NCBI RefSeq assembly: GCF_030160755.1
Contig: NZ_BSOY01000013.1
Location: 1 to 47,598 of the forward strand
DNA: 47,598 bases
Reading direction: 5' to 3'
Origin: Brevundimonas denitrificans
GTDB lineage: Bacteria > Pseudomonadota > Alphaproteobacteria > Caulobacterales > Caulobacteraceae
This document shows positions 24,822 through 33,784 of this stretch, piece after piece (position 1 is the first letter of the stretch; every line of letters starts with the position of its first letter). The translations under genes and the position numbers were made by a program. The notes under the pieces were generated by a model. It saw only the letters and a program-made list of their open reading frames with translations, was not told the DNA's origin and did not search any database.

Positions 24822-26323
24822 GATGATCTTTCCCTGTCCAGCGGAACCGAGAATTCCGCGTTGAAACCGTCGCTTGCGTAGTCCAGTTTGACGGCGCCCG
24901 CCAGATCATGGCGCACGTTTCGTTCAATCAGCCGGCTGCCGAAGCCCCGGCGTTCCGGGGGCGCGACCGGAGGCCCGCCGATCTCGCGCCATGTCAGCGT
25001 CAGCACCGGCCGGGTCTGGTTCGCGACCGACCAGTCCACCAGGACGCGGCCCGCCGGCGCGGACAGGGCCCCATACTTGGCGGCGTTGGTGGCCAGTTCG
25101 TGGAAAATCATGCCCAGCGACAGGGCCGCCGCCGGCTCCAGGGCCACGGGCGGACCGTTCAGGGTCACACGGTGGGAGCCGTGCGCCTCCGTCTCATGCT
25201 CGAGTATCGCGCCCAGATCCGCGCCTTCCCAGTGGCTGCGGGTCAGCAGGTTGTGGGTGTGGGACAGGGCCATCAACCGGGCCTGGAAGCCCTCGGCGAA
25301 GGTGGCGGGATCGACGTGCGAGCGCGCCGTCTGGACGGCGATCGACTGGACCGTGGCGAGGGTGTTCTTCACCCGGTGGTTCAGTTCGTCGATCATCAGC
25401 TTCTGGCGCTCGGCCGAACGAACGGTGCCGGTGACGTCGTGGCCCTGGACGAAGATGCCGGCGACGGCGCCGCGGGCGTCCCGAATGGGCTGATAGATGA
25501 AGTCGAGGAACCGCGACTCGAGCGGGGCGTCGGGCGTGCGCTGCAACTGCACCCGGCTGGCGCGGCCCTCGTACGGTTCTCCGGTGGCGTAGACGCTGTC
25601 GAGGAACTCGAAATAGCCCTGGCCCTGCACCTCGGGCAGAGCCTCGCCGATCGGCTTGCCGCTGATGTCGCGATGCCCGATCAGCTGGGCGTAGGCGCTG
25701 TTGTGGATCTGGAACACATGATCGGGCCCGGTCAGGACCGCCACAAAGCCCGGGGCCTGCATGAACAGGTCCATCAGCCCCTGCCGCTCGGTTTCAAGCC
25801 GGGCGTTGTCGGCCTGAACGCTCCGCGCGCCGCTGAGCAGGGCGCCGCCGACAATGGCGTCGATGGCGTGGAGCGCCGGGGCCGCCGCCTCCAGGGTCGC
25901 GGACCGCCGCAGGTTTTCCAGTTCAGTGATGTCGATGGCGTACTGGAGAACATGCTCGACCACGCCGTCCCGCAGCAGCGGCGTATGAATGACGCTCCAG
26001 TAGCGGTCTTCATAGGCCAGGGTCCCGTCCGGACCCGGCAGGGGTATCGCGTAGTGGAGAACCGGGATGTCGTTGCGGGCGCCGGTCGCGAAGACCTTTT
26101 CGAAGGACGCGCGCAGGCGCCGCGAGCTCTCAGGGCCTTCCAGCCCCGGGCCGGCGTCGAACGCCTCGAACACCGGCGTCCCGATCAATTCGGCGGCGGT
26201 GCGCTGGGTCACGGCCAGATAGGCCGGGTTCGCCCATACGAATTTCAGTTCCGGGCCGACGATGAAATAGGCGTTGGGCGAGGCGTTCAGTGCAGCCGCG
26301 AGGTCGGTCTCGATAGATGTCAT
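24818..26323 (-). CDS. HWE-family sensor histidine kinase with PAS domains
   Basis: A 501-residue soluble kinase; no membrane segment is visible. Two PAS-like domains (about 8-135 and 185-300) are followed by the HWE dimerisation/phosphoacceptor motif IDELNHRVKNTLATVQSIA with His316, the ATPase N-box FHELATNAAKYGALS and the WREIGG segment carrying the W-x-E signature of HWE kinases. HWE kinases are typical of alphaproteobacteria and often sense light or redox state or feed the general stress response. No LOV cysteine motif (NCRFLQ) or other cofactor site was seen, so the signal is unknown. It is the first gene of a two-gene operon with the receiver. Confidence 0.94.
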   Translation of the reverse strand: MTSIETDLAAALNASPNAYFIVGPELKFVWANPAYLAVTQRTAAELIGTPVFEAFDAGPGLEGPESSRRLRASFEKVFATGARNDIPVLHYAIPLPGPDGTLAYEDRYWSVIHTPLLRDGVVEHVLQYAIDITELENLRRSATLEAAAPALHAIDAIVGGALLSGARSVQADNARLETERQGLMDLFMQAPGFVAVLTGPDHVFQIHNSAYAQLIGHRDISGKPIGEALPEVQGQGYFEFLDSVYATGEPYEGRASRVQLQRTPDAPLESRFLDFIYQPIRDARGAVAGIFVQGHDVTGTVRSAERQKLMIDELNHRVKNTLATVQSIAVQTARSHVDPATFAEGFQARLMALSHTHNLLTRSHWEGADLGAILEHETEAHGSHRVTLNGPPVALEPAAALSLGMIFHELATNAAKYGALSAPAGRVLVDWSVANQTRPVLTLTWREIGGPPVAPPERRGFGSRLIERNVRHDLAGAVKLDYASDGFNAEFSVPLDRERSS

Positions 26324-26384
26324 CTGTCAGCGACTAGCCCCCCACTGCCAATACGCGACAGCCCCGATCACGCCTGCGGTAACG

Positions 26385-26423
26385 CTTGGCGGCCCGGGCG
26401 GTTCATCCGGGCCGCTTGCCAAG
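26385..26423. other. Perfect-stem hairpin in the divergent kinase/esterase promoter region
   Basis: An inverted repeat with outer arms CTTGGC (26385-26390) and GCCAAG (26418-26423) and inner arms GGCCCGG (26391-26397) and CCGGGCC (26407-26413). It lies 62 bases upstream of the kinase start and 39 bases upstream of the esterase start. It may be a dyad operator for both divergent genes or only a structural element. There is no T-run, so it is not a standard terminator. Confidence 0.4.
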
Positions 26424-26461
26424 TGGGCCAAACTCCGCGGTTTGGCTAGAGTGATCGTATA

Positions 26462-27991
26462 ATGTTTGTTTCCCTCCTCGCGGCGGCCGCCCTCATGATC
26501 TCTCCTGCCCAATCCGATCGCGCCGCGCCCCGGGTTCGCGCGGAGCAGGGGATGCTGGTCGGTGCGGCGGCGGACGGGGTCGAAAGCTTCAAGGGCGTGC
26601 CGTTCGCGGCCCCGCCCGTCGGGCCGCTGCGCTGGCTCAGGCCGCAGCCGCCGCCGACCTGGCAGGGCGAGCGGCCGGCGGCCGACTACGGCGCCATCTG
26701 CATCCAGCCGCCGGCCAACGGCGACCCCGGCGTCGGTCCCCTGCCGATGAGCGAGGACTGTCTGACGCTGAACGTCTGGACGCCGGAAGCACGCGGCGGC
26801 GCGCCTCTGCCGGTCATGGTCTGGATCCATGGCGGCGGATACAACAATGGCTCGGGAACGGCGGCGCTCTACGACGGGACGAAACTGGCGAGGCGCGGCG
26901 TCGTCGTGGTGACGATCAACTACCGGCTGGGACGGCTGGGCTTCTTCGATCATCCGGCGCTGGCGGCGGAACGAGGGCGGGAGGAACCGGCGGCGAACTA
27001 CGGACTGATGGACCAGATCGCGGCCCTCGAGTGGGTGCGGGACAATGCGGCGGCCTTCGGGGGCGATCCCTCGAATGTCACCGTCTTCGGCGAGTCGGCG
27101 GGGGGCGCCGCGGTGACCCAGTTGATGGTCGCGCCGTCGGCCCGGGGCCTGTTCCACCGCGCGGTCGTGCAGTCGGGCATGGGTCGGCAGCGGTCGGCCG
27201 AACTGGCCCTGGATCGCCCGGGCCGTCCCTCGGCGCAGTCGCTGGGACGGGCCTGGGCGCGCGGCGCCGGTCTGGCGGCGGACGTGACGGCCGACGACCT
27301 GCGTGCGGTTCCCGCCGAGCGTCTGCTCAGCCCCATGCCGGCGTTCTACAGCGACAATCTGATCGTCGATGGCGTCGTGCTGACCGAGGACGTCGTCGAG
27401 GCTTTCGCCGCCGGACGACAGGCGCCGCTGCCGCTGATCCTCGGCGCCAACAGCGCCGAGTTCTGGTGGATCCGGCCCTCTGACGCCGGCGCCTATGGCC
27501 GCACCGACGACGCCATGACCGAGGCCGAGCATGACGCCCTGCTGGCGGCCTATGGCGGGCCCGAGGGCTATGACCAGCATGTCGTCAGCGACCTGGTGTT
27601 CAATGAGCCGGCGCGGCGCCTGGCGCGGCTGCACGCGGCCGGCGGCCATCCGACCTGGCTGTACCGGTTCGACGTGGTACCCGAGTCCAATCCCGGGCCC
27701 AGCGGCGGCGCCACCCATGCCTCGGAGCGGCCCTATGTGTTCGACAATCTGCACACGGTCGGACGGCCGATGGGCGAGCGCGATGAGCGGGCGGCGACGG
27801 CCATGGCCGACTACTGGACGACCTTTGCGGCCACGGGGAACCCCAATGGTCCGGGCCGGCCGACCTGGCCGGAGTTCGGGGCCGAACGCGACCGGCTGCT
27901 GGACTTCACCAACCATGGACCGGTGGCGCGGCCAATTCCGAACGCCGACCGGCTCGACCTGATCGAGGCCTTCTACGACCGGGTGCGGTGA
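26462..27991 (+). CDS. Carboxylesterase type B
   Basis: A 509-residue secreted alpha/beta-hydrolase. A signal peptide (MFVSLLAAAALMISPAQS) leads into GVPFAAPPVGPLRW, SEDCLTLNVW, the oxyanion-hole motif WIHGGGY (121-127) and the nucleophile elbow FGESAGG with Ser212. The Glu of GANSAEFWW and the His of ATHASERPYVFDN are candidate partners. These enzymes cleave esters of varied carboxylic acids. A role in removing acyl groups from the neighbouring carbohydrate substrate is possible, but no direct link is visible. It is convergent with the GH1 gene, with only 3 bases between them. Confidence 0.93.
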   Translation: MFVSLLAAAALMISPAQSDRAAPRVRAEQGMLVGAAADGVESFKGVPFAAPPVGPLRWLRPQPPPTWQGERPAADYGAICIQPPANGDPGVGPLPMSEDCLTLNVWTPEARGGAPLPVMVWIHGGGYNNGSGTAALYDGTKLARRGVVVVTINYRLGRLGFFDHPALAAERGREEPAANYGLMDQIAALEWVRDNAAAFGGDPSNVTVFGESAGGAAVTQLMVAPSARGLFHRAVVQSGMGRQRSAELALDRPGRPSAQSLGRAWARGAGLAADVTADDLRAVPAERLLSPMPAFYSDNLIVDGVVLTEDVVEAFAAGRQAPLPLILGANSAEFWWIRPSDAGAYGRTDDAMTEAEHDALLAAYGGPEGYDQHVVSDLVFNEPARRLARLHAAGGHPTWLYRFDVVPESNPGPSGGATHASERPYVFDNLHTVGRPMGERDERAATAMADYWTTFAATGNPNGPGRPTWPEFGAERDRLLDFTNHGPVARPIPNADRLDLIEAFYDRVR

Positions 27992-27994
27992 GAC

Positions 27995-29365
27995 TCAGAG
28001 CGTGTTCAGCACCTCGCCGTGGGTCTTGATGACCTCGGCGTAGAGCAGGCCGGAGTCCTTGATGGTCCGCTCCTGGGTGAGGAAGTTCACGTGGGTGATG
28101 CCGAAGCGTTTGGAATAGCCCAGCGACCATTCGAGATTGTCGAGCAGCGACCACGCCATATAGCCGCGGATGTCGACGCCCTTGCCGATGGCGTCGTGCA
28201 GGGCCTTGAGGTGGTTCTTCAGATAGTCGACGCGCATCGGATCCTGAATGCGGCCGTCGATGGCGTGGGGCGGGTCGTACCAGGCCGAACCGTTCTCGGT
28301 GACCATCAGCGGCAGCTTGCCGCCGGTCTGTTCGTGCAGCCAGACCAGGGTGTCGGTCAGGGCGGGGGGATAGACCTCCCAGCCGGTTTCCGTGTGGGCG
28401 TGCTGGATCTGTTTCACCGGGCGGGCGCGCACAGGCCAGGCGTCGGGCGCGTTCTCGGGCACGGAGCGGGTGTACCAGTTCAGCCCCATCCAGTCCGTCG
28501 GGGTGGCGATCAGGTCGAAGTCTTCCTGCGGGAACTCGCGGTAGGCCTCGCCGTAGACGTCCTTCAACTCCTCCGGATAGCCGCGGCCCATCAGCGGGTC
28601 TAGGAACCAGCGGTTCATCTGGGCCTCGGCGCGTTTGCGCGCCGCCTCGTCCTCGGGCTTGTCCGAGGCGGGGTATTTGGGCTCGATGTTGAGGACGATG
28701 CCGATCTGGCCCTCGCCCACCTCACGGAAGCGTTTCACCGCCGCGCCATGGGCGCGCAGGACGTTGTGGCCGGCGATCATGGCCTCGAAGGCCGACTTGT
28801 GGCCGGGCGCCAGGGCGCCGTGCAGATAGCCGCCGTCGACGATGACCCACGGCTCGTTGATCGTGCCCCAGGTCTTCACCCGGCCCTTGAATTTCTCGAA
28901 CAGGACCTGGCCGTAGTCGGCGAACCAGTCGGCGATGTCGGGGTTGAGCCAGCCGCCGCGGTCGTCCAGCGCCGCGGGCAGGTCCCAGTGATACAGGGTG
29001 CAGAGCGGTTCGATGCCCTTCTCGAGCAGGCCGTCGATCAAGCGGTCATAGAAGGCCAGACCCTGGTCGTTGATGCGGCCGCGGCCCTCCGGCATGACCC
29101 GGCTCCAGCTGACCGAGAATCGGTAGGCCTGCAGGTTCAGCCGGGTCATCAGATCGATGTCCTCGCGCCAGCGGTTGTAGTGGTCGCAGGCCACGTCGCC
29201 GGTGTCGCCGTTCAGCATCATGCCCGGGGTGTGGCTGAAGCGGTCCCAGATCGAGGCGCCGGCGCCGTCGGCCATGGATGAGCCCTCAATCTGATAGGCG
29301 GCCGTCGCGGCGCCCCACAGAAAACCTTCGGGAAACCGATAGTTGCCTGTGTTTTTTGAAGTCAT
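27995..29365 (-). CDS. Beta-glucosidase, glycoside hydrolase family 1
   Basis: A 456-residue GH1 (beta/alpha)8 enzyme. Family marks are FLWGAATAAYQIEG (15-28), the acid/base Glu171 in TINEPWV, and the nucleophile Glu357 in MVTENGSAW. Further marks are the YHWDLP segment (125-130), the DGRIQDPMRVDYL loop and NLEWSLGYSKRFGI near the end. It has no signal peptide, so it acts in the cytoplasm on imported oligosaccharides, releasing glucose; linkage specificity is not predictable by eye. The ATG at 29365 is preferred because the upstream frame extension lacks family sequence. It is divergent from the LacI-type repressor, with an operator-like palindrome between them. Confidence 0.95.
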   Translation of the reverse strand: MTSKNTGNYRFPEGFLWGAATAAYQIEGSSMADGAGASIWDRFSHTPGMMLNGDTGDVACDHYNRWREDIDLMTRLNLQAYRFSVSWSRVMPEGRGRINDQGLAFYDRLIDGLLEKGIEPLCTLYHWDLPAALDDRGGWLNPDIADWFADYGQVLFEKFKGRVKTWGTINEPWVIVDGGYLHGALAPGHKSAFEAMIAGHNVLRAHGAAVKRFREVGEGQIGIVLNIEPKYPASDKPEDEAARKRAEAQMNRWFLDPLMGRGYPEELKDVYGEAYREFPQEDFDLIATPTDWMGLNWYTRSVPENAPDAWPVRARPVKQIQHAHTETGWEVYPPALTDTLVWLHEQTGGKLPLMVTENGSAWYDPPHAIDGRIQDPMRVDYLKNHLKALHDAIGKGVDIRGYMAWSLLDNLEWSLGYSKRFGITHVNFLTQERTIKDSGLLYAEVIKTHGEVLNTL

Positions 29366-29499
29366 GTCGCGGGGCCTCGGAGAGCGGGAAATCAAACTGG
29401 ATGGTCGGGCAGGGGGCGGTCGGTACGCGCCCGGAACCGTGAGCACAACCTCGGTGTGGCCAAACTAGGGCACTTGCGGGGGGCATTACTAGTGTGTCA

Positions 29500-29513
29500 T
29501 GTAATCGGTTACA
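29500..29513. promoter_or_regulatory. LacI-family operator candidate
   Basis: TGTAATCGGTTACA, a palindrome with central CG (12 of 14 positions symmetrical), has the classic form of LacI/GalR-family operators (TGTAANCGNTTACA). It lies in the divergent gap, 135 bases upstream of the GH1 start and 109 bases upstream of the repressor start, where it could control both directions. The binding protein is presumably the adjacent LacI-type repressor. Confidence 0.75.
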
Positions 29514-29621
29514 CGGTTTTTTCGGACGGACCCGCGCAAAGCGGGCCGGGACTGGAAACGCTCAGGGAGGATGGACTTTGGCGCTGAGGGCGATCCGGCA
29601 CATCTGCGTGGGGGCGGCGGC

Positions 29622-30710
29622 ATGAAGGCCGCCACGATCCGCGATGTCGCCGAACGGGCCGAAGTGTCCGTCGCCTCCGTTTCGCGCGTGCTGAACGGCG
29701 CCGGGCCGGTCACTGAAGCCACCAGGAACAAGGTCCTCGAGGCCGCCCGGGCGCTGCAGTATGTGCCCCATTCGGGCGCCCGCAGCCTGTCGACCAGCAA
29801 GACCCAGACGATCGGCGTGATCCTGCCGGACCTTTACGGGGAGTTCTTTTCCGAACTGATCCGCGGCATGGACGTGGCCGCCCGCTCGCTGGGCTATCAT
29901 CTGATCGTCTCCAGTTCGCATGACGACGCGGAGGAGGCGTCGGCCGCCATTCGCTCCATGCGCGGCCGCGTCGATGGCCTGATCGTGCTGTCGCCCCATC
30001 TGGACGCCGCCAACCTGGCCGCTGGCCTGGCCGGGCGGACCCCGATCCTGCTGATGAACGGCGGCGCCGCCGCGGGCCGGCCGTCCATTGTCGTCGACAA
30101 TCACGGCGGCGCGGTGCTGGCGGTCGAGCATCTGGTCGCGACCGGCCGTCGTCGCATCGTCCACATCGCCGGACCGGCCGGCAACCTCGAGGCCGAGGCG
30201 CGTCTGGCGGGCTATCTCCAGGCGATGGCGCGCGCGGGTCTTCCGACGTCGGTCGTCGAGGGTGAGTTCACCCAGGCCTCCGGCCATGCGGCGGGCGTGG
30301 CGCTGGCGCGGCGAGAGCCTCGCCCCGACGCCGTCTTCGCCGGCAACGACAACATGGCCGTCGGCGCCATGCTGGCGCTGCAGGACGGGGGGCTGCGCAT
30401 CCCGGAGGACGTGGCCATCATCGGCTTCGATGATGTCCCGATCGCGAGCCTGGTTCGGCCCGGGCTGACCACCCTGAGAATCCACATCGCCGAAACCGGA
30501 CGAAGCGCGCTTGAGCGCCTCGTCCGCCTCATCAACGCAGCGGGCGAAGCCGTCGCCGACACCGCCTGCGAGATCGTGCGCCCCGAATTGGTCGTACGCC
30601 CGTCCAGCAATCCGGCGACACCGACCGAAGCCAGTTCCGTTCCATCCAACGCCGGCGAACGCCTTCGCGCCCTCGCCGAAACGCCATCTCTGAAGGGGGA
30701 GAATTCCTGA
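29622..30710 (+). CDS. LacI/GalR-family transcriptional regulator
   Basis: A 362-residue regulator. Residues 5-26 (TIRDVAERAEVSVASVSRVL, then NG) form the HTH plus hinge-helix start, and residues from about 62 onward are the periplasmic-binding-protein-like effector domain (IGVILPDLYGEFFSEL, GLIVLSPH, FAGNDNMAVGAM, DVAIIGFDDVPIASL). It probably represses the sugar genes and releases DNA on binding a sugar. The ATG at 29622 is chosen to place the HTH at the N-terminus; an ATG at 29571 with an AGGGAGG directly adjacent would add 17 residues. Its stop overlaps the ATG of the receptor gene (TGATG at 30708-30712), so regulator and receptor are coupled. Confidence 0.93.
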   Translation: MKAATIRDVAERAEVSVASVSRVLNGAGPVTEATRNKVLEAARALQYVPHSGARSLSTSKTQTIGVILPDLYGEFFSELIRGMDVAARSLGYHLIVSSSHDDAEEASAAIRSMRGRVDGLIVLSPHLDAANLAAGLAGRTPILLMNGGAAAGRPSIVVDNHGGAVLAVEHLVATGRRRIVHIAGPAGNLEAEARLAGYLQAMARAGLPTSVVEGEFTQASGHAAGVALARREPRPDAVFAGNDNMAVGAMLALQDGGLRIPEDVAIIGFDDVPIASLVRPGLTTLRIHIAETGRSALERLVRLINAAGEAVADTACEIVRPELVVRPSSNPATPTEASSVPSNAGERLRALAETPSLKGENS

Positions 30711-33688
30711 TGACCCGCAAGACGATCCAGTATCTGGGGGCGGCCTCCGCCCTCGCCATGGCCGTTTCACTGGCCTGCGCCGGCGGCGCCTCGGCCCAGG
30801 GCGCCACGTCCACCCTCCGGGGGACGATCTACGAAGGCCAGGCGGTCGAGACTGGCGGCAGCATCACGGCGACTGAAGTCGCCACCGGCTATGTGAGCCG
30901 GGGCCGGATCGGCGGCGACGGCGGCTATGTGCTCTCGGGCCTGCGCCCCGGCACCTATCGCATCAACGTCACCACGGCGGACGGCCAGACCGTCGAGGAT
31001 CTGATCACCATCTCCCTGGGTCAGGTCGCCACGCTCGATCTCGATGTGGCCCCTGTTGTAACCGGTTCCACTGAGGCCGGCGCCTCCGAGCTCGACGACG
31101 TGGTCGTCACCGGCCGCCGCATCTTCGAGGTGCGGACCTCGGAAGTCGCGACCAACGTCAGCCAGACCCAGATCAACAACCTGCCGCAGATCAGCCGCAA
31201 CTTCCTGAACTTCGCGGCGCTCGCGCCCGGCGTGCGGGTCACCGAGGGCGAGACCGAGCGGACCATCTCGGCCGGCGGCCAGGGCGCCTCGGCGATCAAC
31301 GTCTTCATCGACGGCCAGAACCAGAAGTCGACCATCATCGACGGCGGCGTCGGCGGTCAGGACGACAGCCGAGGCAACCCCTTCCCGCAGGTCGCCATCC
31401 AGGAATTCCGGGTCATCTCCCAGAACTTCAAGGCCGAGTATGAGCAGGCCTCGTCCTCGATCGTCACCTCGGTGACCCGTTCGGGCACCAATGAGCTGAC
31501 CGGCGACGCCTTCATCACCTACCAGGACAGCGACTGGACATCGGAAAACTACAGAGGCGACGAAGTCGGCGTCGAGCGCCTGCAGTACGGCGGGTCGCTC
31601 GGCGGTCCGATCATCGAGGACCGGTTGCACTTCTTCGCCGCCTATGAGCGCAAGGACGAGACCCGCCGCAACACCGTCGCCCTGTCCCGGTCCGCCTACG
31701 CGCCGCTGTTCGGCGCCGACACCGGCACCTTCGACGCGCCGTTCGAGGAAGACCTGTTCTTCGGCAAGCTGTCGTGGTCGATCGACGACCGTCAAAGGCT
31801 GGATCTGAGCGCGACCTACCGCACCGAGGCCGACATCCGCGACTTCGGCGGCAACAACGCCTACAGCCGCGCCAACGAGATCAACACCGACGTGTCCTCG
31901 GTCGTGCTGCGCCACCAGTACCAGGGCGACGGCTTCCTGAACGAGGTCCAGTTCGACTTCTATGAATACAACTACAACCCGACGGCTCTGAACTTCTCGG
32001 ACTACGGCCGGTCGTACGTCATCTTCCGCGATGACAACGCCGCGCCGGGGTTCCAGTACAATGTGTTCAACCGCGAAGACACGGTGTTCAACACCGGCGG
32101 CCAGAGCAACAACCAGGACATCCGTCAGCGGAGCTTCACCTTCCGCGACGACCTGACGCTCAACGACATCGAATGGAACGGCCAGCACACCATCAAGATG
32201 GGCGTGAAGTTCTCGGCCCAGAACATGTATGTGAACAAGCAGTTCGGCCGGAACCCTCAGTTCATTTTCGACGTCGATGCGCGTCCGGAAATCAACGGCA
32301 GCCGGGACATCCCGGTCCGGGTCGAACTGGGCGCCTTCGTCGAGCCGGCCGACGTCGATAACAATGTCTTCGGCGTCTACATCCAGGACGACTGGCAGAT
32401 TTCCAGCCAGCTGGAGGTCAACCTCGGCCTGCGTTGGGACTATGAGGACAACGCCGTCAACAACGACTATGTGACGCCGCAATCCATCCGCGACACGCTG
32501 AACGCCATCCAGGCCCTGCCGGGCTATGACTTCCCGTCCTACTTCAACCCGGCGGACTACATCACCGACGGCCGCGACGCCTTCGCCGGCGCCTTCCAGC
32601 CGCGCATCGGCTTCTCGTTCGACGTCTTCGACGACGAGCGGACGGTGATCTTCGGCGGCGCTGGCCGCTACTACGACCGGGTCGGCTTCAACTTCGCCTT
32701 CGACGAACGCTTCAAGCCCTTCCAGTTCAACAAGGAAATTTTCTTCTCCGTGGCCGGCGGCATGCGCGGCGGCGTCAACACCGTGGCCTGGAACCCGGCC
32801 TATCTGACCCCCGCCGGGCTCGATCCCCTGCTGGCCGCCACGCCGGGTTCCGGCGAAATCTTCCTTATCAACAACGATATGGAGCCGCCGCGGACCGACC
32901 AGTTCAACTTCGGCGTCCGCCAGAAGTTCGGCGATTTCCAGACCGCCCTGACCTTCGCCTACGGCAAGACCGAGAACCTGTTCGCCTGGTACATCGCCAA
33001 CGCAGGGTCCGAGACGGGCAACCGCTTCTCCGGCCCCACGCCCGGTTCGGTCGGCCATCCGGAGTTCCGCAACCTGATCTTCTTCGGCAACAACGACGCC
33101 GAACAGACCTTCAAGGCCATGTATCTGACCGTCGACAAGCCGTTCGACAACGACAGCGGCTGGGGCATGTCGTTCACCTACACCCTGTCGGAGTCCGAGC
33201 GTAACGGCAGCCGTGACGGCGGCCTCACCGGCTTCGACTTCGACTACAACCGGCCGGGTCTGTCGCCGACCTTCCCGACCAACCAGGACGAACGGCACCG
33301 GATCGTGGCGACGGGCATCGTCGCCCTGCCGTTCGACTTCCGCCTGTCGGGCATCCTGACCCTCGGTTCGGGCCTGCCGTTCACCCAGTTCGTCTGTCCC
33401 AATGCGACGAACCCGGACATCTGCTGGAACGGCGGCCGGCCGGACAAGGAGGACTTCCTGTTCTTCCCGAACTCCTTCGCCTTCCGCCAGGTCGACCTGC
33501 GTCTGACCAAGGAATTCGATGTGTTCAACGGCCAGTCGGTCGAGCTGATCCTGGACGCGATCAACGTGTTCAACTTCGAGAACTACTCCAACTTCGAACA
33601 GTGCTTCTGCTCGTCGGAATACCGCGATCCGCGCGGACAGTACCTGCCGACGCGCAGTTTCCAGCTCGGCCTGCGTTACCGCTGGTAG
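30710..33688 (+). CDS. TonB-dependent receptor with N-terminal carboxypeptidase-regulatory-like domain
   Basis: A 992-residue outer-membrane receptor. In order: a signal peptide (to about residue 30, GASAQG), a CarboxypepD_reg-like Ig fold (about 35-105), a TonB-box-like ELDDVVVTGRR (about 126-136), a plug domain (about 137-245, with INVFIDGQNQK), and a large beta-barrel ending LGLRYRW with a C-terminal aromatic residue. It should import a sugar or oligosaccharide through the outer membrane using TonB energy. Coupling to a LacI-type regulator and proximity to glycosidases and an ABC importer fit a carbohydrate-utilisation locus. The substrate is inferred only from context. A strong terminator follows at 33708. 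Confidence 0.92.
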   Translation: MTRKTIQYLGAASALAMAVSLACAGGASAQGATSTLRGTIYEGQAVETGGSITATEVATGYVSRGRIGGDGGYVLSGLRPGTYRINVTTADGQTVEDLITISLGQVATLDLDVAPVVTGSTEAGASELDDVVVTGRRIFEVRTSEVATNVSQTQINNLPQISRNFLNFAALAPGVRVTEGETERTISAGGQGASAINVFIDGQNQKSTIIDGGVGGQDDSRGNPFPQVAIQEFRVISQNFKAEYEQASSSIVTSVTRSGTNELTGDAFITYQDSDWTSENYRGDEVGVERLQYGGSLGGPIIEDRLHFFAAYERKDETRRNTVALSRSAYAPLFGADTGTFDAPFEEDLFFGKLSWSIDDRQRLDLSATYRTEADIRDFGGNNAYSRANEINTDVSSVVLRHQYQGDGFLNEVQFDFYEYNYNPTALNFSDYGRSYVIFRDDNAAPGFQYNVFNREDTVFNTGGQSNNQDIRQRSFTFRDDLTLNDIEWNGQHTIKMGVKFSAQNMYVNKQFGRNPQFIFDVDARPEINGSRDIPVRVELGAFVEPADVDNNVFGVYIQDDWQISSQLEVNLGLRWDYEDNAVNNDYVTPQSIRDTLNAIQALPGYDFPSYFNPADYITDGRDAFAGAFQPRIGFSFDVFDDERTVIFGGAGRYYDRVGFNFAFDERFKPFQFNKEIFFSVAGGMRGGVNTVAWNPAYLTPAGLDPLLAATPGSGEIFLINNDMEPPRTDQFNFGVRQKFGDFQTALTFAYGKTENLFAWYIANAGSETGNRFSGPTPGSVGHPEFRNLIFFGNNDAEQTFKAMYLTVDKPFDNDSGWGMSFTYTLSESERNGSRDGGLTGFDFDYNRPGLSPTFPTNQDERHRIVATGIVALPFDFRLSGILTLGSGLPFTQFVCPNATNPDICWNGGRPDKEDFLFFPNSFAFRQVDLRLTKEFDVFNGQSVELILDAINVFNFENYSNFEQCFCSSEYRDPRGQYLPTRSFQLGLRYRW
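31057..31070. promoter_or_regulatory. Possible second LacI-type operator inside the receptor gene
   Basis: TGTAACCGGTTCCA differs from the intergenic operator candidate at 2 of 14 positions and keeps the central CG and most dyad symmetry. It lies in the coding sequence, about 1.56 kb downstream of the first site, and could support looping as in the lac system. It may equally be chance within codons for Val-Thr-Gly-Ser. Confidence 0.2.
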
Positions 33689-33707
33689 TCTCTCCCCGTG
33701 CCTGACG

Positions 33708-33749
33708 GCCGCCTCCCGGATCTTGACCGGGGGGCGGCTGACTTTTTTT
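33708..33749 (+). terminator. Rho-independent terminator after the TonB-dependent receptor
   Basis: A 12-bp stem with one G-T pair (GCCGCCTCCCGG at 33708-33719 and CCGGGGGGCGGC at 33727-33738), a 7-base loop and a run of seven T (33743-33749). It lies 19 bases after the receptor stop and separates it from the Glycoamylase-ABC block. Confidence 0.85.
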
Positions 33750-33784
33750 GACTGATTTGCGTTTAGAGTATGAGGATGGAGCCC

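Noticed and set aside
21859-24927. 1022-codon minus-strand open frame opposite the methyltransferase and PYROXD2-like genes
   Set aside because: It is a codon-bias artefact: it covers three real plus-strand genes and parts of the receiver/kinase junction, with Arg/His/Gln-rich composition.
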